Below, in pieces: positions 1 to 6,883 of a stretch of DNA of 32,728 nucleotides. The translations under genes were made by a program, and so were the position numbers. The DNA comes from an uncultured Lachnospiraceae bacterium (GTDB lineage Bacteria > Bacillota > Clostridia > Lachnospirales > Lachnospiraceae). Within the stretch, counting starts at the first letter, position 1. Each line of letters opens with the position of its first letter. The notes under the pieces are model-generated. The model did not search any database. It saw nothing but the letters and a program-made list of their open reading frames with translations, and was not told the DNA's origin. Location of the stretch: NCBI GenBank assembly GCA_910586555.1, contig CAJUJY010000041.1, forward strand, positions 1 to 32,728, given 5' to 3'.

Positions 1-55
1 TTAAAATACAAGCAAGAAAATTTTTAATTTCCATGGAATGTAGTAACATGCAGAC
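1..55. repeat. 55-bp perfect direct repeat, copy A
   Basis: Bases 1-55 are identical to 4172-4226, from the TTAAAATACAAGC start to the ACATGCAGAC end. The true left boundary of this copy may lie outside the window. The two copies flank the SNF transporter and the diguanylate cyclase. Each is followed downstream by a copy of the palindromic repeat, after 25 bp here and after 240 bp at the second copy. Confidence 0.85.
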
Positions 56-80
56 TAAAGTGTATACAAAAATTCAATGC

Positions 81-140
81 AGGATAACTATAAATTATCC
101 ATGGTTTATATAAAAGTAAAAATTTATGAAACTTACATGC
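81..140 (+). repeat. Dispersed AT-rich palindromic repeat, copy 1
   Basis: This is one of four related intergenic segments. The core is GGATAACTATAAATTATCC, a 6-bp inverted repeat around a 7-nt loop. It is followed by TTTATATAAAA, then AAAATTTATGAAA, then a short ACATG-like end. Other copies are at 3562-3613 (opposite strand), 4467-4527 and 32602-32664. No coding potential is seen. Confidence 0.75.
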
Positions 141-159
141 CCAAAATAATTTTATATAT

Positions 160-187
160 TTGCCAAAGCCTGTTTTTATGTTATACT
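160..187 (+). promoter_or_regulatory. Candidate promoter of the SNF transporter gene
   Basis: A -35-like TTGCCA (160-165) and a -10-like TATACT (182-187) are separated by 16 bp, about 70 bp before the start codon. This is called from sequence pattern alone, in a region where AT-richness produces chance matches. Confidence 0.4.
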
Positions 188-211
188 TATACTTTAAAAA
201 ATAAATTATGG

Positions 212-256
212 AAGGAGAACGGGCTTTATTTATTTTTTATGGCCCGTACATAAGAA
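212..256 (+). promoter_or_regulatory. Shine-Dalgarno separated from ATG by a stem-loop
   Basis: A good ribosome-binding sequence (AAGGAG, 212-217) lies 39 nt before the ATG at 257, too far for normal initiation. Between them ACGGGC (219-224) and GCCCGT (242-247) can pair. If that stem forms, the effective distance from SD to start falls to about 10 nt. No other SD precedes the start. A U-rich loop (TTTATTTATTTTTTAT) fills the hairpin. The pairing is seen; the role is inference. Confidence 0.45.
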
Positions 257-1612
257 ATGGAAAGAGAAAAATTGGGTTCACGCATGGGATTTATCCTGCT
301 TTCAGCAGGCTGTGCGATAGGTATTGGAAATGTATGGAGGTTTCCTTATATTGCTGGACAGTACGGAGGCGGTGTTTTTGTACTTTTTTACCTTTTTTTC
401 CTGGTTACAATGGGGGTGCCTGTTATGACAATGGAATTTGCAACAGGACGTGCCAGCAGGAAAAGCATTATAAGAAGTTTCCATGAACTTGAAAAACCTG
501 GACAGAAATGGCACCTTCATGGATATCTTGGAATGGCTGGCAATTATATTTTAATGATGTTTTATACAACTGTAGCCGGCTGGATGCTATATTACTTTTA
601 CCTTATGCTTACAGGCAAATTCCAGGGAAAAGATGCTTCACAGGCAGAAGAAATATTCCAGGGCATGCTTTCAGATCCTTTGGTTTTATCAGTGGCAATG
701 TTAATTATTGTAGGTGCAGGTATTTTTATATGCTCCATAGGACTACAAAAAGGTGTGGAACGTATTACAAAAATTATGATGTCTTTGCTGCTTTTAATTA
801 TTATTGTACTTGCAGTACACAGCATTACATTAAAAGGCGGCATAAAAGGGCTTAAGTTTTACCTGCTGCCAGATTTTAAAAGGGCAGTTAAAACTGGTAT
901 ATGGGAAACAATTATAGCTGCAATGAACCAGGCATTTTTTACATTAAGCCTTGGGATTGGCGCTATGGGAATCTTTGGAAGTTATATTGATAAAAAACGC
1001 AGCCTTTTAGGTGAATCTGTAAATATAGCTGTCCTGGACACTTTTGTAGCATTTGTTTCAGGACTTGTCATTTTCCCTGCATGCTTTGCCTTTAATATAA
1101 GCCCTGGACAGGGCCCGGGACTTATTTTTATAACACTTCCTAATATTTTTAACCAAATGGCAGGCGGACGCATATGGGGCACCTTATTTTTTGTATTTAT
1201 GACATTTGCTGCATTTTCAACAATACTTGCTGTATTTGAAAATATTATTTCCTGCTGTATGGATTTATTCCACTGGAACAGGAAAAAAGCCTGCCTTGTT
1301 AATCTTATTGTAATACCTTTATTATCACTTCCTTGTGTACTTGGTTATAATATATGGTCTGGTTTCCAGCCACGCGGGGAAGGCAGTACAATTTTAGATC
1401 TGGAAGATTTCCTAGTAAGCAATATAATACTGCCTGCCGGTTCACTTTTTTACTTGTTATTCTGTGTAACACGTTATGGATGGGGATTTGATAAATACAT
1501 CGAAGAGGCAAATACAGGTGAAGGATTAAAAATCCCACACAGCATAAAATTTTATGTAACATATATACTGCCAGTATTATTATTCTTCTTAATAATTAAA
1601 GGGCTTTTATAA
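257..1612 (+). CDS. Sodium:neurotransmitter symporter (SNF) family transporter
   Basis: Probably an inner-membrane Na+-coupled amino-acid or amine importer of the SNF/NSS (LeuT-fold) family; the substrate cannot be read from sequence. The 451-residue protein is almost entirely hydrophobic, with about 11-12 membrane segments, the usual size for bacterial members. The N terminus has the diagnostic GSRMGF, then GIGNVWRFPY in TM1, where the unwound helix holds sodium and substrate in LeuT-type proteins, then a glycine-rich GGGVF stretch. An in-frame TAA lies six bases before ATG 257 and the family-typical GSRxGF follows immediately, so this start is secure even though the ribosome-binding site is remote (see the stem-loop at 212-256). 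It stands alone on the plus strand and converges on the diguanylate cyclase gene with a shared terminator. Confidence 0.92.
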   Translation: MEREKLGSRMGFILLSAGCAIGIGNVWRFPYIAGQYGGGVFVLFYLFFLVTMGVPVMTMEFATGRASRKSIIRSFHELEKPGQKWHLHGYLGMAGNYILMMFYTTVAGWMLYYFYLMLTGKFQGKDASQAEEIFQGMLSDPLVLSVAMLIIVGAGIFICSIGLQKGVERITKIMMSLLLLIIIVLAVHSITLKGGIKGLKFYLLPDFKRAVKTGIWETIIAAMNQAFFTLSLGIGAMGIFGSYIDKKRSLLGESVNIAVLDTFVAFVSGLVIFPACFAFNISPGQGPGLIFITLPNIFNQMAGGRIWGTLFFVFMTFAAFSTILAVFENIISCCMDLFHWNRKKACLVNLIVIPLLSLPCVLGYNIWSGFQPRGEGSTILDLEDFLVSNIILPAGSLFYLLFCVTRYGWGFDKYIEEANTGEGLKIPHSIKFYVTYILPVLLFFLIIKGLL

Positions 1613-1618
1613 TATAAT

Positions 1619-1716
1619 GGGGCTGCTGTACTAATCAGAAAACATACAATATATGATATCTGTTAAAACCGGCATATTCTATATATTGTTATAGTTTTTC
1701 TTAATGCAGCAGCCCC
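1619..1716. terminator. Convergent (bidirectional) terminator-like inverted repeat
   Basis: GGGGCTGCTG (1619-1628) pairs perfectly with CAGCAGCCCC (1707-1716). The 78-nt AT-rich interior includes TAGTTTTTC just before the second arm. It lies between two convergent genes and probably ends both transcripts. The long loop is unusual for an intrinsic terminator. Confidence 0.55.
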
Positions 1717-1728
1717 TGCCTGTACTTA

Positions 1729-3408
1729 TTATTTCTGGCAGATATCTTTGTAAAACTTATAGGAATTTTTAGAATTGTTTTTAACTTCATACATTGCACA
1801 GTCTGCGTATACCACTAAGGAATTAAAATCTTCTGTATCCTGTGGGTATCTTGCAATGCCAATACTTCCATGTATATTATGTTTAATACCTGATAAATCA
1901 AATACATCTTTAAATATGCTTATACACTGTTCTGCTTCTTTTTCGTATAGTGAATCCTTTGTCCCTTTTGCTATAACAATAAACTCGTCACCTGCAAAAC
2001 GGTATGGCGTAAAATTAGCACCTGAAATCCCTTTAAGCCGTAATGCTATCTGCCGCAATGCCTCATCTCCAATTATATGGCCATATGTATCATTAATATA
2101 TTTAAAATTATCAATATCTATCATCATTAATGCAAATGGTATTTTTAACCGTTCAAGTTCTTTCATATCTTTATTAAAACCTGTACGGTTATTAATTCCT
2201 GTAAGAATATCATGGTGATATGCATTTTCAAGCTTATCCTTTGCACTGGCAAGTTCCTCTGAAAGTTTCTTATATTTCATTCCATTCCACAAAGACAGTA
2301 TTACAAATAATAAAAGCCCTAATGTAATTGCCAGACCCGGTTTTAACACTTTTTTATAATTTTCCCAGAATGTTTTTTTATGGTTAATTACTTCTGAATT
2401 ATCTGGTATAAGTGATAAATCAATGCCATAATTACGCATTACATTTTCATCTATACAGAAAATATTAGGGCTCTTTATAACAGTGTTAAAGTTTTTTACG
2501 GGAGTCCCATTTAAGATTTTAACTGCCACCTGTGCAGCAATTTTACCTGACATCCTCATTGAAACAAAATTGCCGCCAAGTATTCCATCTCCAAGGCCGC
2601 CTTCAACCATTTTAAATACAGGCACTTTTGAATATCCTGATACTAACTTTATCCCTTCTGCATTTGTATACTTCCTTCCACTTGCATCTTCTGTCATAAC
2701 TACAAATATTAATATTGTATCTTTTTTAACTTTGGAAAAAGTTTCTTTTATCTGTGTAGCACTTAATTTTGAAGTATTAATTTCTGAAAAATTTAAACCA
2801 GGGTATTGTTCTTTATATGTATAAAAACTTTTGCGTACAGCCTTACCTGTTACCGAATCATCTAAAACAATTACAATATTACTAGCGCCAGGCAAAAGTT
2901 TACATGCAAAATCAATGTTTTCTTTTATGGAAAGTTTTTCCATAACACCTGTAATATAAGGATCTTTTGCAGCTTTTACTGCCAGTTCTTCATCATTTAC
3001 CCCCTCATATACAAGTGGCACTTTATCAAAAAATTCTTTCTGGTGTTCCAATGCAAAATTTAATGCTGCATCATCACCAAGTATTACTACATCATAAGGT
3101 TCAAGCTGTGACATCTGGTGTTTAAACCTTTGGTAAAATTCTTCTATATCATTATCACTGCCAAAACGTTTTGTATCCATAAATTCATAATCTATTGTAA
3201 TACCTGGGAATATTTCTTCTTTAATCCCTTCAATCTGGAGCTGTACAGTGTCCCATGCATATGAATATGAACTTATAAATAATATCCTTCCAGAAACTCC
3301 TGTATTGCCTAAATCCTCTTTAGCCTCTGCAAAACATACGCCACAAGACAGGCTGCTTATTAAAATTATAAATATAAACAAGCTCCTAAACCTGGATAAG
3401 CTAAACAT
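1729..3408 (-). CDS. Exported ABC-substrate-binding-like sensor with GGDEF domain
   Basis: Predicted membrane diguanylate cyclase that couples an extracytoplasmic ligand-binding domain to c-di-GMP synthesis. I place the start at the ATG at 3408, because GGGGGA precedes it by a few bases and it begins directly with a basic-then-hydrophobic signal peptide ending near CFAEA. The upstream codons to 3459 are probably not translated. Residues about 35-340 resemble the ABC_sub_bind (PF04392) periplasmic fold. A single membrane helix lies near 357-374, a short coiled linker follows, and the GGDEF domain occupies about 398-558. The signature reads AGDEF (about 472-476), a variant found in other GGDEF proteins. 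The DxDNFKYINDTYGH motif is intact. I see no RxxD inhibitory site five residues before the signature. The gene is monocistronic. The ligand is unknown. Confidence 0.85.
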   Translation of the reverse strand: MFSLSRFRSLFIFIILISSLSCGVCFAEAKEDLGNTGVSGRILFISSYSYAWDTVQLQIEGIKEEIFPGITIDYEFMDTKRFGSDNDIEEFYQRFKHQMSQLEPYDVVILGDDAALNFALEHQKEFFDKVPLVYEGVNDEELAVKAAKDPYITGVMEKLSIKENIDFACKLLPGASNIVIVLDDSVTGKAVRKSFYTYKEQYPGLNFSEINTSKLSATQIKETFSKVKKDTILIFVVMTEDASGRKYTNAEGIKLVSGYSKVPVFKMVEGGLGDGILGGNFVSMRMSGKIAAQVAVKILNGTPVKNFNTVIKSPNIFCIDENVMRNYGIDLSLIPDNSEVINHKKTFWENYKKVLKPGLAITLGLLLFVILSLWNGMKYKKLSEELASAKDKLENAYHHDILTGINNRTGFNKDMKELERLKIPFALMMIDIDNFKYINDTYGHIIGDEALRQIALRLKGISGANFTPYRFAGDEFIVIAKGTKDSLYEKEAEQCISIFKDVFDLSGIKHNIHGSIGIARYPQDTEDFNSLVVYADCAMYEVKNNSKNSYKFYKDICQK

Positions 3409-3561
3409 ATAAAATCCCCCTATTATGTTATCAAATTTATTAAAATTATTACAATACATAAAAAATTTTAATGAAATTTATTTAACATGCCTCTATAAAC
3501 CCGCCTTGCATAATAGAATACCATTAATTTATAAAAATATCAATTCCATAATGCTTTTTTA

Positions 3562-3613
3562 CATGGCCGTTTTATAAATTGTAAAATAAACAAGAGATAA
3601 TTTATAGTTATCC
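3562..3613 (-). repeat. Dispersed AT-rich palindromic repeat, copy 2 (inverted)
   Basis: Read on the minus strand, this has the same GGATAACTATAAATTATC core, then CTTGTTTAT, then AATTTATAAAACGGCCATG. It is the only copy in the opposite orientation. A weaker mirror arm continues to about 3660. Confidence 0.7.
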
Positions 3614-3716
3614 ATGGTTTGTTTTAAAGGATTTGTATATGTAGAAATTTTTATGTACCAGTAAAAGATATGGTTACGCTGTTTTAGTCCAGGAAATAAA
3701 AGCTAAAATATTATGC

Positions 3717-3863
3717 CCTGGCAATTCCAGATATAATCCGGCAGGCAACCCGCTTCCGCTTGGACGGGTTCACGCAACGGCGCATAAAACTTGAAAGAAC
3801 CAAGTTTAAACGCCGGCGGCCCCGTACAGTTGCCTTTCAGGATTACATCTGGAATTTGCCAGG
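3717..3863. ncRNA. Candidate structured RNA / long foldback element
   Basis: The outer stem is nearly continuous. CCTGGCAA (3717-3724) pairs with TTGCCAGG (3856-3863), TTCCAGAT (3725-3732) with ATCTGGAA (3847-3854), TAATCC (3734-3739) with GGATTA (3840-3845), and AGGCAAC (3743-3749) with GTTGCCT (3829-3835). That is 29 pairs with small bulges. Inside, AACCCG/CGGGTT (3747-3752 with 3765-3770) can form a small hairpin that competes slightly with the outer stem. CGGCG/CGCCG (3778-3782 with 3811-3815) encloses AAACTTG/CAAGTTT (3787-3793 with 3801-3807). It is far more GC-rich than its surroundings. I do not recognise a named RNA family and the strand is undetermined. Confidence 0.55.
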
Positions 3864-3974
3864 TAATATACACTTTGGCAGTTTATAAAAATATTTTCTA
3901 TGGGTCTCCCGGACTTAATGGCATTGCGTTACATTTACATACGTAACAGTGTATAAAAACCTGAATGTTTATAC

Positions 3975-4015
3975 GAAACAAATGTTTCATAGAAACAAAT
4001 GTTTCATAGAAACAT
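3975..4015. repeat. 17-bp tandem repeats with internal palindromes
   Basis: GAAACAAATGTTTCATA occurs at 3975-3991 and 3992-4008, followed by a partial third unit GAAACAT. Each unit contains GAAAC-AAAT-GTTTC, and adjacent units create ATGTTTC-ATA-GAAACAT, so the array can fold several ways or bind a dimeric protein repeatedly. Confidence 0.8.
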
Positions 4016-4171
4016 TGGATACCAGGTTTAAAACAGTGAAAAGTAACTTTTACATAGTCCATAAAAATCTTTAACACGGTTTAAGCTTTATGGAAAAATA
4101 CAGGTTACAAATAATAACCAGGGTATCCTGGTTCTCCATCTTCCAGACAAATATAAAATTTTATCAAAAAG

Positions 4172-4226
4172 TTAAAATACAAGCAAGAAAATTTTTAATT
4201 TCCATGGAATGTAGTAACATGCAGAC
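4172..4226. repeat. 55-bp perfect direct repeat, copy B
   Basis: Identical to bases 1-55 and in the same orientation. Sequence diverges immediately after the shared ACATGCAGAC. Confidence 0.85.
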
Positions 4227-4359
4227 AGTTTTATATATTTTCTATAAAAGGCACTATAGTGTTGTGCACTTATCGTAGTGGTAACGTGCCCGCTACAGAA
4301 AGTATATAAAACTACTGCATGTACACAAACTGTAATATATACAAAAAACTAAAATTAAT

Positions 4360-4433
4360 TAGCTGTCTTTGCCTATATGTGATATAAACAGATAAAACAG
4401 ACTATCAAAATTGATAGCTGTCTTTGCCTATAT
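4360..4433. repeat. Pair of 19-bp direct repeats
   Basis: TAGCTGTCTTTGCCTATAT occurs at 4360-4378 and exactly again at 4415-4433, 55 bp apart. Function is unknown. Confidence 0.75.
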
Positions 4434-4466
4434 ATAGTATAGGCAATTAAAGTACGTTATCAATAC

Positions 4467-4527
4467 AGGATAACTATAAATTATCTTTTGTTTACACACA
4501 ATTAAAAATTTATGAAACGGACGTGGC
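4467..4527 (+). repeat. Dispersed AT-rich palindromic repeat, copy 3
   Basis: AGGATAACTATAAATTATC, then TTTTGTTTACACAC, then AATTAAAAATTTATGAAAC and a GGACGTGGC end. It closely matches the copy at 32602-32664. Confidence 0.75.
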
Positions 4528-4639
4528 TTTTTTATATATTGGTATTTATAAATTTCCGTAAACCTTTTACCAGAAAGTAAATTATCCTGTTATTTTTTAT
4601 TCTAGTATATAATAAAATAGCAGCATATGCAAATGGAAC

Positions 4640-5695
4640 TTAATTTGTCCTAAGTTGTGCATTTCCCCTTATATCAAGATATTTTTCCTGTACTGCTGGG
4701 ACATAAACTTCACTTGCTGATGTATATTCTTCCCAGTTTTCGCATTTCATAACATCTGATAAATCCCAACTTTTGTCTGTAATTATAAACTTGTAGAAAG
4801 GCTGTAAATAAACCTGGTATTCCTGTGTAAGATACTCAAGTTCAACAGATAAAATCTTTGCTGTCCCTGCTACATCTTTATCATATGGGTTATGTGAAAA
4901 AAATTCCCCTTTGCGCAGTTTTTCCTCTGCCTGTTCTAATGAGATTAAAGGATACATTTTACCTTTCCCAGATGGCGGTTTCATTATGCTATATCCCCAC
5001 ATTACCCCGTTTTCATCATCTTCCAGTATAGAAAATTCAAGACGGTAAAATGTATATTCAAGCAACTGCTGTGTTAAACTTTCCTGTGTATCAGAACGGA
5101 AACAGACCCCCCATCTTGATGGTGCAGTTCCATCATATGGATAATCCCTTGTTTCTTCATATGACTGGTGTCCAAAATATATATCATCTTCTTTAAAATC
5201 TTCTTTATCCATAGATTCACTTGCCAGTCCCTTTTCATTTTTAAATACAGGCAGTTCTGTAATTTCTTTTGTATTATTCCTTGTGGGGTTTTTTGAGGCC
5301 AGGTCTTTTGGAGATTTTATAACAAACCAGCCATAATTCCCACCACCAGCTCCTTCTGTCTGTAAACTGCAGGTAATTTTTTCAAGGCTGTCTTCATCCT
5401 TAATGCTTTTTTCATACCTAATCCTGGGAATAGCTTCTTCTTCCTTTATGGTTTCTGGCTCTTTGCTTCCAGGTTCTTTAACTGTTTCTGTTTTTCTGCT
5501 GCTGTCATTTTTAAAAATATTATCTGGCAGTACTTTTATGGAAACTATTATTAAAATACCTGCAAAAGCTGCCACAGCAATATATTTCCAAAAAAAGATT
5601 CTATGTGGTTTTTCTTCCTCCTCCATTGCTTCTTCAATAAAACTGTCCTGCAAAAGTTCCATAACATCATATATTTTTTTATACTGGTTTTTCAT
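4640..5695 (-). CDS. Putative membrane anti-sigma factor with large extracytoplasmic domain
   Basis: A 351-residue single-pass membrane protein that I infer to be the regulator of the ECF sigma factor encoded just upstream. The first ~30 residues are cytoplasmic and acidic (EEAMEEEE), a membrane helix lies at about 33-56 (YIAVAAFAGILIIVSI), and about 290 residues lie outside, beginning with a Lys/Glu-rich linker. It has no clear zinc-binding anti-sigma motif and I do not recognise the outer domain, so the assignment rests on topology and context. The ATG overlaps the sigma-factor stop by 4 nt (translational coupling). Confidence 0.6.
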   Translation of the reverse strand: MKNQYKKIYDVMELLQDSFIEEAMEEEEKPHRIFFWKYIAVAAFAGILIIVSIKVLPDNIFKNDSSRKTETVKEPGSKEPETIKEEEAIPRIRYEKSIKDEDSLEKITCSLQTEGAGGGNYGWFVIKSPKDLASKNPTRNNTKEITELPVFKNEKGLASESMDKEDFKEDDIYFGHQSYEETRDYPYDGTAPSRWGVCFRSDTQESLTQQLLEYTFYRLEFSILEDDENGVMWGYSIMKPPSGKGKMYPLISLEQAEEKLRKGEFFSHNPYDKDVAGTAKILSVELEYLTQEYQVYLQPFYKFIITDKSWDLSDVMKCENWEEYTSASEVYVPAVQEKYLDIRGNAQLRTN

Positions 5696-6243
5696 AATAG
5701 TCCCTCACTTTCCAGGTATTTTTTTAATTCCTTCCTTATACGGAACAATACAGATTTTACTGCACTGTTACTTAATTTAAAATGTACCGCAATCTCATTT
5801 ACAGGTTCATAAAAATAGTATCTCCTTATAAAAATTTTGCGTTGCAGCGGCTTTTTACCCTTTAAAAATTCATTAACTGCGGCTGCTGTCTGTTTTATAA
5901 TTATTTCACTTTCTATATCCTTTGTACTAATAATTCCGTCCAGCTCTTCCATTGCAGTTTCTAAATTCCTGTTTCTTTTATCTGCTGTAAGGTAATTATA
6001 CTTCTTAAGTGCCATGTTTTTAGCAATCCTTAAAATAAATGCAGGCAGGCAGTAAGGCCTTGCCTCTGGCATTGAATTCCATGCACCAAGGTAAGTATCA
6101 TTAACACACTCTTCTATATCCTGCCTGTTTGTAAGTATATTGCCAATTACATAAAAAACTTTGTGCCCATACTTCTTTTCTGTTTCATAAATAGCTTTTT
6201 CTTTACGTTCCCAGTATAGATTTACAATTTCATAATCTTCCAT
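5692..6243 (-). CDS. ECF-type RNA polymerase sigma factor
   Basis: A 183-residue sigma-70 family protein of the usual ECF size. Region 2 is recognisable around residues 8-75 (DIEECVNDTYLGAWNSMP is the conserved region-2 helix), and a region-4 helix-turn-helix lies at about 125-178 (PVNEIAVHFKLSNSAVKSVL). It starts at the ATG at 6243, preceded by AAAGGGGG. The downstream overlapping gene encodes a single-pass membrane protein, the classic sigma / anti-sigma arrangement for responding to an envelope signal. I could not identify its autoregulatory promoter. Confidence 0.88.
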   Translation of the reverse strand: MEDYEIVNLYWERKEKAIYETEKKYGHKVFYVIGNILTNRQDIEECVNDTYLGAWNSMPEARPYCLPAFILRIAKNMALKKYNYLTADKRNRNLETAMEELDGIISTKDIESEIIIKQTAAAVNEFLKGKKPLQRKIFIRRYYFYEPVNEIAVHFKLSNSAVKSVLFRIRKELKKYLESEGLL

Positions 6244-6477
6244 TATGCCCCCTTTCTGTGCTGCCTTAATATATCACAACTACTTTGCCTGTACCTGTAT
6301 TTACCTTTCCTCCCTTCATTATAAACTGTGGACTATATTTCACAGCCTCTATATTTTATGTACGCTTTTTTCGCTCCTGGTTGCTAAAAATTTATATAAA
6401 TTTAAAAAGGCAGGAATTTTATTTAGCTGCTACCAGCCATATAATAAAATCCTGCTCTTTTAAATATATTAATTTAC

Positions 6478-6726
6478 TTACCAGCCTATATGCTGTTTAT
6501 GGTCATACCCTTTAAGTTCTGTCCTTTTTTCTTCCAGTTTACGGCTTCTGCTCCTATATTCTTCCTGTGGTATAACTCCTTCTTTATAATATTTTTCAAG
6601 GCACTCCCCATAGTCTTTTAAAGCCCCATGTGCCATATCTTTATAATTATTTTGGCAGCTCATTTCCATAGAACTCCATAAACCGTCCAATTCCTGCCTT
6701 GCCTTTTTCTTTTTGCCAAATAACAT
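6478..6726 (-). CDS. Small SHOCT-like protein
   Basis: An 82-residue soluble protein. The ATG at 6726 is preceded by AAGGAGGG at good spacing, so the longer form starting at 6750 is unlikely. The N terminus is basic (FGKKKKAR). The C-terminal half (LEKYYKEGVIPQEEYRSR) resembles the SHOCT short C-terminal domain, in which a helix is followed by a Gly-Ile/Val-x-x-EE(Y/F) turn and a second helix. Function is unknown. It lies between the ECF sigma gene and the acyltransferase pair on the same strand with separate spacing. Confidence 0.55.
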   Translation of the reverse strand: MLFGKKKKARQELDGLWSSMEMSCQNNYKDMAHGALKDYGECLEKYYKEGVIPQEEYRSRSRKLEEKRTELKGYDHKQHIGW

Positions 6727-6754
6727 ATACCCTCCTTTATCTAAATACAAAACA

Positions 6755-6831
6755 ATATACCAGTTACTACTTTATTGTATACCTGTTTATCTTTCCTGTT
6801 CTCTTAAATACAATATAACTGCCTGGTATAT
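6755..6831. terminator. Nested inverted repeat, possible terminator
   Basis: ATATACCAG (6755-6763) pairs with CTGGTATAT (6823-6831), and inside it TATTGTAT (6773-6780) pairs with ATACAATA (6809-6816). It lies downstream of the SGNH gene and upstream of the small gene at 6726. It could end the acyltransferase transcript or be part of the next promoter region. Confidence 0.4.
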
Positions 6832-6883
6832 AAAGTATAGCATTAAGAAGTATTAATGGCAAACATTTATGACAGATTTGTTT

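Larger units (their letters stand above)
3409..4639. other. 1.2-kb gene-free intergenic region rich in repeats
   Basis: No ORF here looks real; a 62-codon ORF at 4090-4278 has no recognisable content and overlaps repeats. The region holds palindromic repeat copies (3562-3613, 4467-4527), a 147-nt foldback (3717-3863), 17-bp tandem repeats (3975-4015), a short palindrome AACCAGG/CCTGGTT (4116-4133), the second 55-bp repeat (4172-4226) and a 19-bp direct-repeat pair (4360-4378, 4415-4433). Confidence 0.7.

Noticed and set aside
3717..3863. Integron attC site, group II intron domain V or a twister-type ribozyme
   Set aside because: No integrase or intron protein is present, and I could not match the conserved core of any of these; it is left as an unassigned foldback.
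4090..4278. A 62-codon ORF in the repeat-rich spacer
   Set aside because: It overlaps the 55-bp repeat, has no ribosome-binding site and no recognisable composition or motif.
3960..4440. CRISPR array
   Set aside because: The repeats are 17-bp back-to-back units or a single 19-bp pair without regular spacers, and no cas gene is present.
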